From Proteobacteria bacterium SG_bin6 (lineage in GTDB: Bacteria > Pseudomonadota > Alphaproteobacteria > Sphingomonadales > Sphingomonadaceae): a stretch of DNA of 30,682 nucleotides. Position 1 is the stretch's first letter; every line of letters begins with the position of its first letter. Positions 22,590 to 30,129 of the stretch are shown piece after piece. A program made the translations under genes and the position numbers. The notes under the pieces are model-generated. The model worked only from the letters and a program-made list of their open reading frames with translations. It searched no databases and was not told the DNA's origin. The stretch is from the NCBI GenBank assembly GCA_002083435.1, contig LWDJ01000048.1, positions 1 to 30,682 on the forward strand, read 5' to 3'.

Positions 22590-23264
22590 TTACCGCGCAT
22601 AGTCGGGCAGCGCCCAGCCTTCGATCGCGCGCAGGTCGCGCGGGGCGAGCTCGGCGAGGCTCACATAGCGGCCGACATAAAGGCTCGCTTCCTCGCCGTC
22701 GCGCTGCAGGCTGGCGGCGGCGCCGCTCTCGCTGCGCAGGTCGACGCTGTAGATCCGCCAGCCGGTGGGCGCGCGGAACGGCAGTTCGCCCTCGGCGGCG
22801 AGGCATTCCACCTCGCGCGCGTCGCTCACCAGCATCACCTCGCCGTCCACTTGGACCTTGGCGCCGATGATCGCCTCGCTCCCCTTGGCGATGCCGGCGC
22901 CCCAGGGCGATCGGATCGCGCTCAACGGCACTTCGCGGGTGAACAGATATTGCCCCATCGCCTCGCCGAGCCAGCCATGCCCGCCATCCTGGAACAGCAT
23001 CAGCCATTCGTTCCAGCTGCCGTCGGTCCAGCCCCAGCGGATGCGCCCGATCACCTCGAACGCCTGGCCGTCGAGCGTGCCGCGGGTGCCGCGCTGGATC
23101 GGCGACACGTCGAACGGCAGCGCCGCGACCTCGCCCGCCTGCTCGATGCCGGCGTCGGTGCGCACCAGCAGCGTGCGGCAGGTGTCGCACACCCGCGCGG
23201 GAAGGGCGGGCGATGTGAACACCACGTCCGCCCCGCAATGCGGGCAGGGGAGATGGAGCGCCAT
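22590..23264 (-). CDS. DUF4178 protein with zinc ribbon (soluble)
   Basis: A 224-residue protein with an N-terminal zinc ribbon, C7-P-H-C10 and C26-D-T-C29. A DUF4178 domain follows, showing the same ordered blocks as its downstream neighbour (G-T-R-G-T-L-D-G, then W-N-E-W-L-M-L-F, G-H-G-W-L, and later W-R-I-Y-S-V-D). It lacks membrane helices, so it is presumably cytosolic. The C-terminus ends in E-G-W-A-L-P-D-Y, a Trp/Pro-rich tail. AAGGTAGG lies just upstream of the ATG. It is 28 bases after the SPFH gene and 12 before the second DUF4178 gene, so the three are almost certainly co-transcribed. The function is not known. Confidence 0.87.
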   Translation of the reverse strand: MALHLPCPHCGADVVFTSPALPARVCDTCRTLLVRTDAGIEQAGEVAALPFDVSPIQRGTRGTLDGQAFEVIGRIRWGWTDGSWNEWLMLFQDGGHGWLGEAMGQYLFTREVPLSAIRSPWGAGIAKGSEAIIGAKVQVDGEVMLVSDAREVECLAAEGELPFRAPTGWRIYSVDLRSESGAAASLQRDGEEASLYVGRYVSLAELAPRDLRAIEGWALPDYAR

Positions 23265-23292
23265 TGGCCGCCTACCTTCGCGATCGCCCCGT

Positions 23293-24279
23293 TCAGCGGA
23301 TGCGGCTGAGCAATTCGGCCTTCTTGGCGTCGAACTCGGCCTGGCTGATCGCGCCCAGCGTCATCAGCTTGTGGAGCTTTTCGATCTGCGCGAAGGCATC
23401 CTCGCCCGGCGCGCCGCCACCGCCACCGCCGCCGAGCGCCCCCGCCATCTGCTGGCCGATCGCCATGCCGGCGGCGGCACTTGCGCCGACCCCGCCGAGG
23501 CCGCCGGGATTGCTTGCCGCCGCCTCGATCGCGTCCGCCGCCTGGAACTTGGCGTAGCGATCGAGATCGCCGACCACGCGCATCGAGCTCGCCTTGTCGA
23601 GATAGGCCTGCACTTCCTCGGGCAGCGACACGCTTTCCACGAAGAAGCTGGGGCAGGCGAGGCCCCATTGCTTGAACGCCGCGTCCACCGCGTCCTTCAG
23701 CCGGTCGGAAAGCGCCTGCTGGTTCGCCGCCATGTCGAGGAAAGCGATTTCGCCGCCGCCCAGCGCCGTCGCCATCGCGGACGCGATCACGCCGCGCAGC
23801 TGGCCTTCGACATCGCTGACGCGCAGATGTTCGGTGGTGCCCATCAGCTTGGTCGCGAACACCGCGACATCATCGACGCGGAACGAATAGCTGCCAAAGG
23901 CGCGCACCCGCAGCGGACCGAACTCCTTGTCGCGCACCGTTACCGGCTGGGCGGTGCCCCATTTCAGCCCCGCCTGCTCGCGCAGCGAGAAGAAATAGAC
24001 ATCCGCCTTGAACGGGGATTTGAAGCCCTTGTCCCAGTTCTGCAGCGCGGTGAGCAGCGGCAGGTTGGCGGTGTTGAGCGTGTGCTGCCCCGCCTTGAAC
24101 ACATCCGCGATCTGGCCTTCGTTATAGAAGAAGGCGATCTGCCCTTCGCGCACCGTCAGCTGCGCGCCGTTCTGAATCTCGCGGTCCTGCATCGGATAGC
24201 GGATGCCCAGATCGCCGGGTTCCTCCACCCAGTCGATCACATCGACGAACTGCTTCGACAGGAAATCGAGAATGCCCAT
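23293..24279 (-). CDS. SPFH (band 7) domain protein with C-terminal SHOCT
   Basis: A 328-residue protein like the YdjI or 'virion core protein' group of SPFH proteins. The N-terminus (G-I-L-D-F-L-S-K-Q-F-V-D-V-I-D-W) leads into a band-7 domain (about 20-240). A Gly/Ala-rich flexible linker follows (about 250-292, including seven glycines in a row). The end is a SHOCT bihelical motif (about 297-327, L-H-K-L-M-T-L-G-A-I-S-Q-A-E-F-D-A-K-K), a short domain thought to mediate oligomerisation or membrane attachment. GGAGGA lies six bases before the ATG at 24279. As the first gene of the eight-gene run it may set up a scaffold at the membrane for the products downstream. The domain assignment is firm, the function is inference. 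Confidence 0.9.
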   Translation of the reverse strand: MGILDFLSKQFVDVIDWVEEPGDLGIRYPMQDREIQNGAQLTVREGQIAFFYNEGQIADVFKAGQHTLNTANLPLLTALQNWDKGFKSPFKADVYFFSLREQAGLKWGTAQPVTVRDKEFGPLRVRAFGSYSFRVDDVAVFATKLMGTTEHLRVSDVEGQLRGVIASAMATALGGGEIAFLDMAANQQALSDRLKDAVDAAFKQWGLACPSFFVESVSLPEEVQAYLDKASSMRVVGDLDRYAKFQAADAIEAAASNPGGLGGVGASAAAGMAIGQQMAGALGGGGGGGAPGEDAFAQIEKLHKLMTLGAISQAEFDAKKAELLSRIR

Positions 24280-24304
24280 GTGCGTCCTCCACGTGTGTGG
24301 CATC

Positions 24305-24310
24305 AGTATA
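24305..24310 (-). promoter_or_regulatory. Possible -10 box of the SPFH-polyamine operon
   Basis: Read on the minus strand these bases are TATACT, a good -10 hexamer 25 bases before the SPFH start codon. No convincing -35 hexamer lies 16-18 bases upstream. The 125-base divergent gap also contains AACCG and CGGTT as an inverted repeat (24332-24349), which could bind a regulator of either side. Confidence 0.3.
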
Positions 24311-24404
24311 ACGGCGCTTTGGAGCGGGCGGAACCGAAATCGGACGGTTGCCGCTCACGCCGCCCGCGCCTAGCCTGGCGCGCGCAACAAGCGGAGCGCG
24401 CCTT

Positions 24405-25100
24405 ATGGCCGAGCAACTGAGCATCGCCTTCCTGCTGTTCCCCAACGTCACCCAGCTCGATCTGACCGGGCCGGCGCAGGTGTTCGCGCAACTGCCCGGC
24501 GCTCGCATCGCGCTGGTCGCCAAGACGCGCGATCCGGTGCCGACCGACGCCGGCTTCGCGCTGTTGCCGACCGCAACCTTCGCCGAGACGCCCCGGGTGG
24601 ACATCATCTGCATCCCCGGCGGGTTCGGCATCAACGACGCGATCGACGACGCGGAGACGCTCGCCTGGGTCGAGCAGGTCGCCGCCGAAGCGCGCTGGGT
24701 GACGAGCGTGTGCACCGGCGCGCTGCTGCTCGGCGCGGCGGGGCTGCTGGTCGGCTATCACGCGACGACGCACTGGACGCAGCATCATTATCTCGCGGCG
24801 TTCGGCGCGGTGCCAGTGCAGGAGCGGGTGGTGATCGACCGCAACCGCGCGACCGGGGGCGGGGTGACCGCCGGGATTGATTTCGCGCTGGTGCTCGCCG
24901 CGCGGCTGGCGGGTGACGAGACGGCGAAGATGATCGAGCTGGGCCTCGAATACAACCCCGCGCCGCCCTTCGACACCGGCAGCCCGGATCGGGCGGGGCC
25001 GGCGCTGGTCGAGGCGTGCCGGGCGCGGGCGCTGCAGCGCGCGCCCGATCGCGGCGCGCGCACGCTCGCCGCGGCGGGGCGGCTCGGCGTGCTGGCGTAG
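24405..25100 (+). CDS. inhA: DJ-1/PfpI family protein, isonitrile hydratase-like
   Basis: A 231-residue class I glutamine-amidotransferase-like (DJ-1/PfpI) protein. The nucleophile is C103 in V-T-S-V-C-T-G-A-L. Preceding it are the typical opening (L-L-F-P-N-V-T-Q-L-D-L-T-G-P) and I-P-G-G-F-G near 70-75. After it, the sequences A-T-T-H-W (about 122-126), G-G-G-V-T-A-G-I-D-F-A-L and E-Y-N-P-A-P-P-F-D-T-G-S-P match the layout of Pseudomonas isonitrile hydratase InhA, which hydrates isonitriles to N-formamides. The overall match is good, but DJ-1 proteins vary in activity, so the specific reaction is inferred. GGAG lies about nine bases before the ATG. It is divergent from the SPFH operon and ends directly before a hairpin repeat. 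Confidence 0.85.
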   Translation: MAEQLSIAFLLFPNVTQLDLTGPAQVFAQLPGARIALVAKTRDPVPTDAGFALLPTATFAETPRVDIICIPGGFGINDAIDDAETLAWVEQVAAEARWVTSVCTGALLLGAAGLLVGYHATTHWTQHHYLAAFGAVPVQERVVIDRNRATGGGVTAGIDFALVLAARLAGDETAKMIELGLEYNPAPPFDTGSPDRAGPALVEACRARALQRAPDRGARTLAAAGRLGVLA

Positions 25101-25104
25101 AGTT

Positions 25105-25151
25105 TGTTTCAGCGAAGCTGAAACAGGGGCGGCGCCGAGTCAGCGAAGCTG
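25105..25151. repeat. Hairpin repeat TGTTTCAGC/GCTGAAACA between inhA and dedA
   Basis: TGTTTCAGC (25105-25113) and GCTGAAACA (25117-25125) are perfect nine-base arms around GAA. A second short hairpin, CAGC-GAA-GCTG, follows at 25141-25151. It fills the gap between two convergent genes and may terminate both. The same arms recur at 29213-29233. Confidence 0.8.
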
Positions 25152-25153
25152 CA

Positions 25154-25780
25154 TTAAGCCCTGGCCCCGCGCAGCCGGTGCCAGACGAACCAGGCGGCGC
25201 CGGCGACGAGCACCACCCCGATCACCGCGTCGGCCGAGTGGAAGGCGGCGCTCACCCGCGGGTCGCTGTGCCATTTCTCGCCGAGCACCATGCCGAGCCA
25301 GGCAAGCCCCAGGCACCACGGCCACGAGCCGACGAACGTATAGATGTGGAACGGCACCAGCGGCATCCGCGCTACCCCCGCCGGGAAGGCGATGAACGAA
25401 CGCACCCCCGGCAGCAGCCGCCCGATCAGCACCGCGGCATTGCCCCAGCGCGCGAAGAAGCGATCGGCGGCGTCGATCTCGCCCGCGCCGATCAACAGCC
25501 ACTTGCCATATTTCAGCAGCAGCGGCCGCCCCCCGCGCTTGCCAAGCTCATAAGCGGGGATCGAGCCGAGATTGCACCCCAGCGCGCCGGCGGTGGCGGC
25601 GAGGTACAGGTTCATCTCCCCCTTATACGCCAGATAGCCGGCGAAGGGCATGATCAGCTCGCTCGGCAACGGGATGCACGCCGATTCGATCGCCATCAGG
25701 ACGACGATGCCGGGATAGCCCCCGGCGCTGATCACCGCGGTGCAAATGCCCGCCAGCCATTCGAGAATATGTGCCACCAT
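25154..25780 (-). CDS. DedA-family membrane protein
   Basis: A 208-residue polytopic inner-membrane protein of the DedA (SNARE-associated/VTT) family. These proteins act in membrane homeostasis, proton-motive-force maintenance and probably lipid-carrier flipping. Hallmarks are E-S-A-C-I-P-L-P-S-E (near 34-43) and G-x-x-L-G-x-x-x-x-Y-x-x-G-K-R-G-G near 68-84. The re-entrant-loop motif F-x-x-R-x-x-P-G-V-R-S-F-I-A-x-P-A-G near 117-134 and late helices with T-F-V-G-S-W-P-W-C also fit. The ATG at 25780 is chosen because upstream residues are not family-like. It follows the penicillin-binding protein by 43 bases on the same strand. Co-transcription would fit recent evidence that DedA-family proteins recycle the peptidoglycan carrier lipid. 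Confidence 0.92.
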   Translation of the reverse strand: MVAHILEWLAGICTAVISAGGYPGIVVLMAIESACIPLPSELIMPFAGYLAYKGEMNLYLAATAGALGCNLGSIPAYELGKRGGRPLLLKYGKWLLIGAGEIDAADRFFARWGNAAVLIGRLLPGVRSFIAFPAGVARMPLVPFHIYTFVGSWPWCLGLAWLGMVLGEKWHSDPRVSAAFHSADAVIGVVLVAGAAWFVWHRLRGARA

Positions 25781-25823
25781 GACCGGGGCCGTTGGCCGAA
25801 AAGCAAAGGCTTGGGAAGGGGGT

Positions 25824-27956
25824 TTAGGGCCGCCCGCCCTCGCGCCGCCGCAGGTCGCGCGGCTCGTCGGGCGGGGGTTGGACGCCATTCTGGTCGCCGC
25901 CCAGTGTCACGCTACCCTGTCCCTCGCGGCCGAGGGTGATGCTCCCGTCGCGCCCTACCTTCACGTTGAGGCCGAGCCCGTTCAGCTCGCCTTCGATCGG
26001 CGTGCCCTCATTGCCGATCAGCCCGTCGAGCCCGGGGATGATCATCTCGGGATCGGGCTCCTCCACCTCCGGCGCGCGCGCCGGGGCGACGCCGAGCGCG
26101 CTCGTCATGAAATCGCGCCACAGCCGCGCCGGGATGCCGCCGCCCGACAGCCCGGGATTGGGCGAGTTGTCGTCATTGCCCACCCACACGCCGACCACCA
26201 GATCGCCGGCGAAGCCCAGGAACAGCGCGTCGCGCGCGTCCTGGCTGGTGCCGGTCTTGCCGAACGCATCGATGCTGAGCGCGGCCTGGTGCCCGGTGCC
26301 CTGGCCGATCGAGGCGGCGAGCAGATCGCGCATCCCCTCCTGCACGCGGCCCCCCAGCGGATGCGCGCGGTTGCCGAGCAGATCGAGCCAGCTCTTTTCC
26401 TGCGGCGCGTCGAGCCCGTGCGGGCGCACCGGATAGGCGCCGGCGGCGATCGAGGCATAAGCGGCGGTGAGTTCGAGCAGCGAGGTGCCGCCGGTGCCGA
26501 GCGCGATCGTCGCCTCGCTGGGGAGCGGCGTCGAGATGCCCAGGTCGCGCGCGGCGCGGATCACCTGCGCCACGCCCACCTGCTGGGTGAGCCGCGCGGC
26601 GGCGACGTTGCTGGAGCGCGCGAACGCCTCGCGCAGCGTGATCCGGCCGCGATAGCGCCCGTCATTATTCTTGGGCGACCAGTCGCCGATCGTCACCGGC
26701 TCGTCGTCGATCATCGAATCGGGGGTCATCCCCGCACGCAACGCCGCGAGATAGACGAACAGCTTGAACGCCGATCCCGGCTGGCGCCGCGCCTGCGTTG
26801 CGCGGTTGAACGGACTCTTGGCGTAATCGCGCCCGCCGACCATCGCGACGATCCGCCCATCGGGGCGCATCGCAACCAGCGCGACCTGCGCCTTGCGCAG
26901 CCCCGCGCGGCGCACCGCACGCTCGGCGGCGCGTTGGAGCCGGGCGTCGAGCGTCGTCACCACCTTGGTCTCGGCGGCGATCGCGCCCGCCTGGTCACGC
27001 GCGGCGGGGAGCACCCAGTCGGCGAAATAGCTGCCATCGGGCAACTGCTTGTCGGGCGCGAGCCGCAGCCGCGCCGGGCGCACGCCTGCCGCTTCCGCTT
27101 TCGAGAGCACGCCGGTATCGGCCATCGCCGCCACCACCAGCTTCTGCCGCGCGCGCGCGCCGGCGAGGTTGCCGGTGGGCGCGAGCCGCGACGGCGCCTT
27201 CACCAGCCCGGCGAGCAGCGCCGCCTGCGCGACGGTCAGCCGATCGGGCGTGGTGCTGAAATAATGGCGCGCGGCGGCGCCGAGGCCATAGACATTGTCG
27301 CCGAAATAGACGTTCGAGAGATAGCGCGAGAGGATCTCGTCCTTGCTCAGCCACGCCTCGAGCCAGAAGGCGATCAGCACCTCGCGCAGCTTGCGCGCGG
27401 CGGTGCGGTCCGAATCGAGGAACGCGTTATTGGCGAGCTGCTGGGTGATCGTGCTGCCGCCCTCGCGCAGGCCGCCGGCGGCGACATTGTGCGCCATCGC
27501 CCGCGCGATGCCCCAGGGATCGACCCCCCAATGGTCGCGGAAGCGGCGATCCTCGATGGCGATGAACGCGCCCGTCACATGCGCGGGGAGCCGCGCGGCG
27601 TCGACCGGCTTGCCGATGATCGCGCCGCGCCGCGCGATCGCGGTGGTGCCATCGGCCGCGAGCAAAGTGATGCTGGGCGGCGTCGGCGGTTCGAGCGACT
27701 TGCTCAAGGGCGCGGTCACCGCGAGCCAGCCGACCGCGACGAAGAACAGCAGCAGCAGGGCGGCCACCCCGCGCATCGCCCAGCGCAATCGCCAGCGGCG
27801 GCGCGGCGGTGGCGGCGCGGCCTCGTCCGTCAGCCAATCGCCCGTGTCATCCTCGTCTTCGGCATGAGGGCGATCGGGCGGCGGCAGCCCGCCGGTCAGC
27901 TCCAGCGGCTCGGGCTCGGCGGGCGCCTGACGCGGCGGGAAATTCTCTAGGCGCAT
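25824..27956 (-). CDS. Class A penicillin-binding protein (transglycosylase/transpeptidase)
   Basis: A 710-residue bifunctional peptidoglycan synthase. A Pro/Asp-rich cytosolic tail (1-50) is followed by R-R-R-W-R-L-R-W and one membrane anchor (62-82). The GT51 glycosyltransferase domain follows, with catalytic E135 in A-I-E-D-R-R-F-R-D-H-W-G, plus G-G-S-T-I-T-Q-Q-L (167-175) and L-S-N-V-Y-F-G. The transpeptidase domain has the active serine S395 in G-S-A-F-K, the S-S-N motif at 448-450 and K-T-G-T-S at 567-571. The C-terminal tail (about 630-710) is Glu/Asp/Gly-rich with no recognised domain. It is shorter than PBP1A (about 800-850) and closer to PbpF/PBP1-type enzymes. AGGAAG lies nine bases before the ATG. 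dedA follows directly. Confidence 0.93.
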   Translation of the reverse strand: MRLENFPPRQAPAEPEPLELTGGLPPPDRPHAEDEDDTGDWLTDEAAPPPPRRRWRLRWAMRGVAALLLLFFVAVGWLAVTAPLSKSLEPPTPPSITLLAADGTTAIARRGAIIGKPVDAARLPAHVTGAFIAIEDRRFRDHWGVDPWGIARAMAHNVAAGGLREGGSTITQQLANNAFLDSDRTAARKLREVLIAFWLEAWLSKDEILSRYLSNVYFGDNVYGLGAAARHYFSTTPDRLTVAQAALLAGLVKAPSRLAPTGNLAGARARQKLVVAAMADTGVLSKAEAAGVRPARLRLAPDKQLPDGSYFADWVLPAARDQAGAIAAETKVVTTLDARLQRAAERAVRRAGLRKAQVALVAMRPDGRIVAMVGGRDYAKSPFNRATQARRQPGSAFKLFVYLAALRAGMTPDSMIDDEPVTIGDWSPKNNDGRYRGRITLREAFARSSNVAAARLTQQVGVAQVIRAARDLGISTPLPSEATIALGTGGTSLLELTAAYASIAAGAYPVRPHGLDAPQEKSWLDLLGNRAHPLGGRVQEGMRDLLAASIGQGTGHQAALSIDAFGKTGTSQDARDALFLGFAGDLVVGVWVGNDDNSPNPGLSGGGIPARLWRDFMTSALGVAPARAPEVEEPDPEMIIPGLDGLIGNEGTPIEGELNGLGLNVKVGRDGSITLGREGQGSVTLGGDQNGVQPPPDEPRDLRRREGGRP

Positions 27957-28104
27957 CGCGGCGGCTTCCTACCAGTCCGGCCCGGGCCGACGCAACTGTA
28001 TTACTATCATATGTCACTCCGCGCAAGGTCGGTGACCCGGCTAGACGGCGCCGCGTCGCTCGGGCATCAGTTTCGGTTATGGGATTGGGGCAAAGGGCAA
28101 GCCG

Positions 28105-29106
28105 GTGCGCGTGACGATCAAGGACGTCGCGCGCGAAGCCGGGGTTTCGATCAAGACGGTCTCGCGGGTGCTCAACAATGAGCGCTATGTGGGCGCGGAG
28201 ACGCGCGACCGCGTGCTGGCGGTGGTGGAGCGGCTCAACTTCCGCCCGAGCGCCGCCGCGCGCTCGCTGGCGGGCGGCAAATCGCTCCAGATCGCGCTGA
28301 TCTGCGACAATCCCTCGCCATATTATGTCTATGAAATGCAGCTGGGGGTGCGCGATCGCTGCGTGCGGCAGGGGGTGCGGATGCTGAGCCAGCCCTATGA
28401 TCGTGCCTCGCCCAGCCTGCTCGCTGATATCGACGCGCTGATCAGCGCCGCGCATGTCGACGGGCTGATCCTCACCCCGCCGGTTTCCGACCATGACGCA
28501 CTGCTCGATCGGCTGCGCGAGCGCGGCACGCCGTTCGTGCGGGTGTCGCCCGGCACCTGCGCCGAGGGCAGCGACGCGGTGTTCATCGACAATGAACGCG
28601 CGGCCGCCGAAATGGCCGAACATCTGCTCGCGCTCGGCCATCGCCGGATCGGGATGATCGCCGGACATCCGGGCTATGCGACCAGCGCCCAGCGCACGCG
28701 CGGATTTCTGGCCGCGCTCGCCCAGGCGGGGATCAGGCCCGAGCCAAGCTTGCTGCGCACCGGCACGTTCGATTTCGCCTCGGGCGCGGCCGAGACGGCG
28801 GCGCTGCTCGCGCTGCCCGAACCGCCAAGCGCGATCTTCGCCGCGTCGGACGACATGGCGGCGGGCGCGCTCGCGACGGCGCACCGGCTGGGGGTGAAAG
28901 TGCCCGAGCAGCTCTCGATCGCGGGGTTCGACGATACCGCGCTCGCCCCGGTGGTGTGGCCGGCGCTCACCACCGTCCGCCAGCCGGTGCGCGAGCTGGG
29001 CTATGCCGCCGCCGACCTGCTGTTCGCCGCCACCCCCGGGGGCGAGCGGCGGCAGATCGCGCATAGCCTGATCGTGCGCGAATCGACCGGGCCGGCGCGC
29101 GGTTAA
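28105..29106 (+). CDS. LacI-family transcriptional regulator
   Basis: A 333-residue regulator. The LacI helix-turn-helix is at the very start (T-I-K-D-V-A-R-E-A-G-V-S-I-K-T-V-S-R-V-L, about residues 4-23). The hinge helix R-P-S-A-A-A-R-S-L-A follows (about 48-57), then a periplasmic-binding-protein-like sugar-binding domain. The effector domain has G-H-R-R-I-G-M-I-A-G and the late A-S-D-D-M-A-A-G-A-L and I-A-G-F-D-D-T blocks, all typical. The start is a GTG: 28105 is used here, and a second GTG at 28111 is also possible. Both are close to AAAGGG (28092-28097). Family members respond to sugars or related metabolites, but no sugar gene is next to it, so the target is not visible. The AT-rich stretch 27996-28015 upstream may hold promoters for it and for the divergent PBP. 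Confidence 0.92.
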   Translation: MRVTIKDVAREAGVSIKTVSRVLNNERYVGAETRDRVLAVVERLNFRPSAAARSLAGGKSLQIALICDNPSPYYVYEMQLGVRDRCVRQGVRMLSQPYDRASPSLLADIDALISAAHVDGLILTPPVSDHDALLDRLRERGTPFVRVSPGTCAEGSDAVFIDNERAAAEMAEHLLALGHRRIGMIAGHPGYATSAQRTRGFLAALAQAGIRPEPSLLRTGTFDFASGAAETAALLALPEPPSAIFAASDDMAAGALATAHRLGVKVPEQLSIAGFDDTALAPVVWPALTTVRQPVRELGYAAADLLFAATPGGERRQIAHSLIVRESTGPARG

Positions 29107-29107
29107 A

Positions 29108-29233
29108 GTGGTGTTCAGCTTCGCCGAAACGGCGCCAGCCCGCGCCCCCACCCGACCTCCCATAGATTACCCTGTTGGGAGGCCGGGTGGGGGCGTGAGC
29201 TGGCGCCGCTGCTGTTTCAGCCTAGCTGAAACA
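29108..29233. repeat. Large composite inverted repeat between lacI-type gene and murI
   Basis: The central arms are 33 bases each (29130-29162 and 29176-29208) and differ at only three positions, around a 13-base loop. On the right a nine-base perfect hairpin TGTTTCAGC/GCTGAAACA (29213-29233) is attached; on the left an imperfect cousin (29112-29130). The element fills practically the whole convergent gap (29107-29237). Elements of this form, with a CACCCGGCCTCCCA-like core, are dispersed in sphingomonad genomes, as I recall. It probably also stops transcription from both sides. Confidence 0.85.
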
Positions 29234-29237
29234 GACT

Positions 29238-30029
29238 CTAAAGCGCCTCGATCCGCGTCAGCCCGAAGCGGGCGAGCGCCGGTGCCAGTGCCGCTTCCGC
29301 CGCGCCGAGCCGGGTAAAGACGGCGACGCCCGCGCCCGCCGTCTCGGGCCAGGCCTGCCCCTCGGTGAGCGCCGCGACCCGCCGGGCGATCCCTTGCGCC
29401 CCATCGACGAAGCGCAGCGGGCGCGGGCTCGCCGCCGCCAGTTCCGTGGCGACCAGCGGGAAATGGGTGCAGGCGAGCACCACCGTGTCGATCCGTTCGC
29501 CCCCCGGCTGATCGAGCAACCCGCCGAGCGCGCCCGCGAACCGCGCCGGCTCGACCGGCTCGCCCCGCAGCCGCGCCTCGGCGGCCGCCACCAGATCGGC
29601 CGAGCCGTGACGCAGCACCAGGCAATCACTGGCGAAGTCGCGGGCGAGATTGTCGACATAGGCCTGGCGCACCGTCGCCTCGGTGCCGAGCACGCCGATC
29701 GCGCGCGTCCGGCTGGCGAGCGCCGCCGGCTTGATCGCGGGCACGGTACCCACCACCGGCAGATCGAGTGCGGCGCGCACCACCGGCAGCGCGATGGTGG
29801 ACGCGGTGTTGCACGCGATCACCACCAGCCGCGGGCGATAGCGTTCGGCGAGCCGGCCGAGCAGCGCCGGCACCCGCGCCGCGATCTCCGCCTCGCTCTT
29901 GGTGCCATAGGGAAAGCCCGCCGAATCGGCGGCATAAACCAGCGGCGCCCGGGGCAGCAGCGCCCGCGTCGCGGCGAGCACCGACAGGCCACCAACGCCG
30001 GAATCGAAGAAGAGCAGGGGCGCGTGCAT
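29238..30029 (-). CDS. murI: Glutamate racemase
   Basis: A 263-residue cofactor-independent racemase making D-glutamate for the peptidoglycan stem peptide. The two catalytic cysteines are C73 in I-A-C-N-T-A-S-T and C187 in L-A-C-T-H-F-P-L. The N-terminal F-F-D-S-G-V-G-G-L (7-15) with D9, and Y-A-A-D-S-A-G-F-P-Y-G (32-42), are the family hallmarks. Length is normal. The ATG at 30029 begins directly before the fold. It is convergent with the LacI-type gene across the composite repeat and divergent from plsY (100 bases between starts). An essential housekeeping gene; nothing unusual in it. Confidence 0.96.
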   Translation of the reverse strand: MHAPLLFFDSGVGGLSVLAATRALLPRAPLVYAADSAGFPYGTKSEAEIAARVPALLGRLAERYRPRLVVIACNTASTIALPVVRAALDLPVVGTVPAIKPAALASRTRAIGVLGTEATVRQAYVDNLARDFASDCLVLRHGSADLVAAAEARLRGEPVEPARFAGALGGLLDQPGGERIDTVVLACTHFPLVATELAAASPRPLRFVDGAQGIARRVAALTEGQAWPETAGAGVAVFTRLGAAEAALAPALARFGLTRIEAL

Positions 30030-30129
30030 CCTGCCGGCCGCTTAGCGTGCCCTGATGTCCACGCGCAACGCCGCCCCCTTGCGCCGGGGCGCGAAGCGGG
30101 GTTTAGCTGGCCTACCGAGGGGAGCCGTG

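Noticed and set aside
20898..23309. Very long plus-strand open frame opposite the DUF4178 genes (about 800 codons)
   Set aside because: It is an antisense shadow of high-GC genes: composition is dominated by Arg/Ala/His/Pro, no family is recognisable, and the minus-strand genes in the same span have clear domains and ribosome binding sites.
24331..24349. GGAAC...CGGTT as a possible EcfG (general stress response) promoter
   Set aside because: The spacing between the two elements is far below the 16-17 bases needed and it reads towards the DJ-1-like gene rather than the stress-type operon.
25740..27950. Plus-strand open frame of about 736 codons opposite the penicillin-binding protein
   Set aside because: Antisense of a protein with all GT51 and transpeptidase motifs; the plus-strand translation has no domain character.
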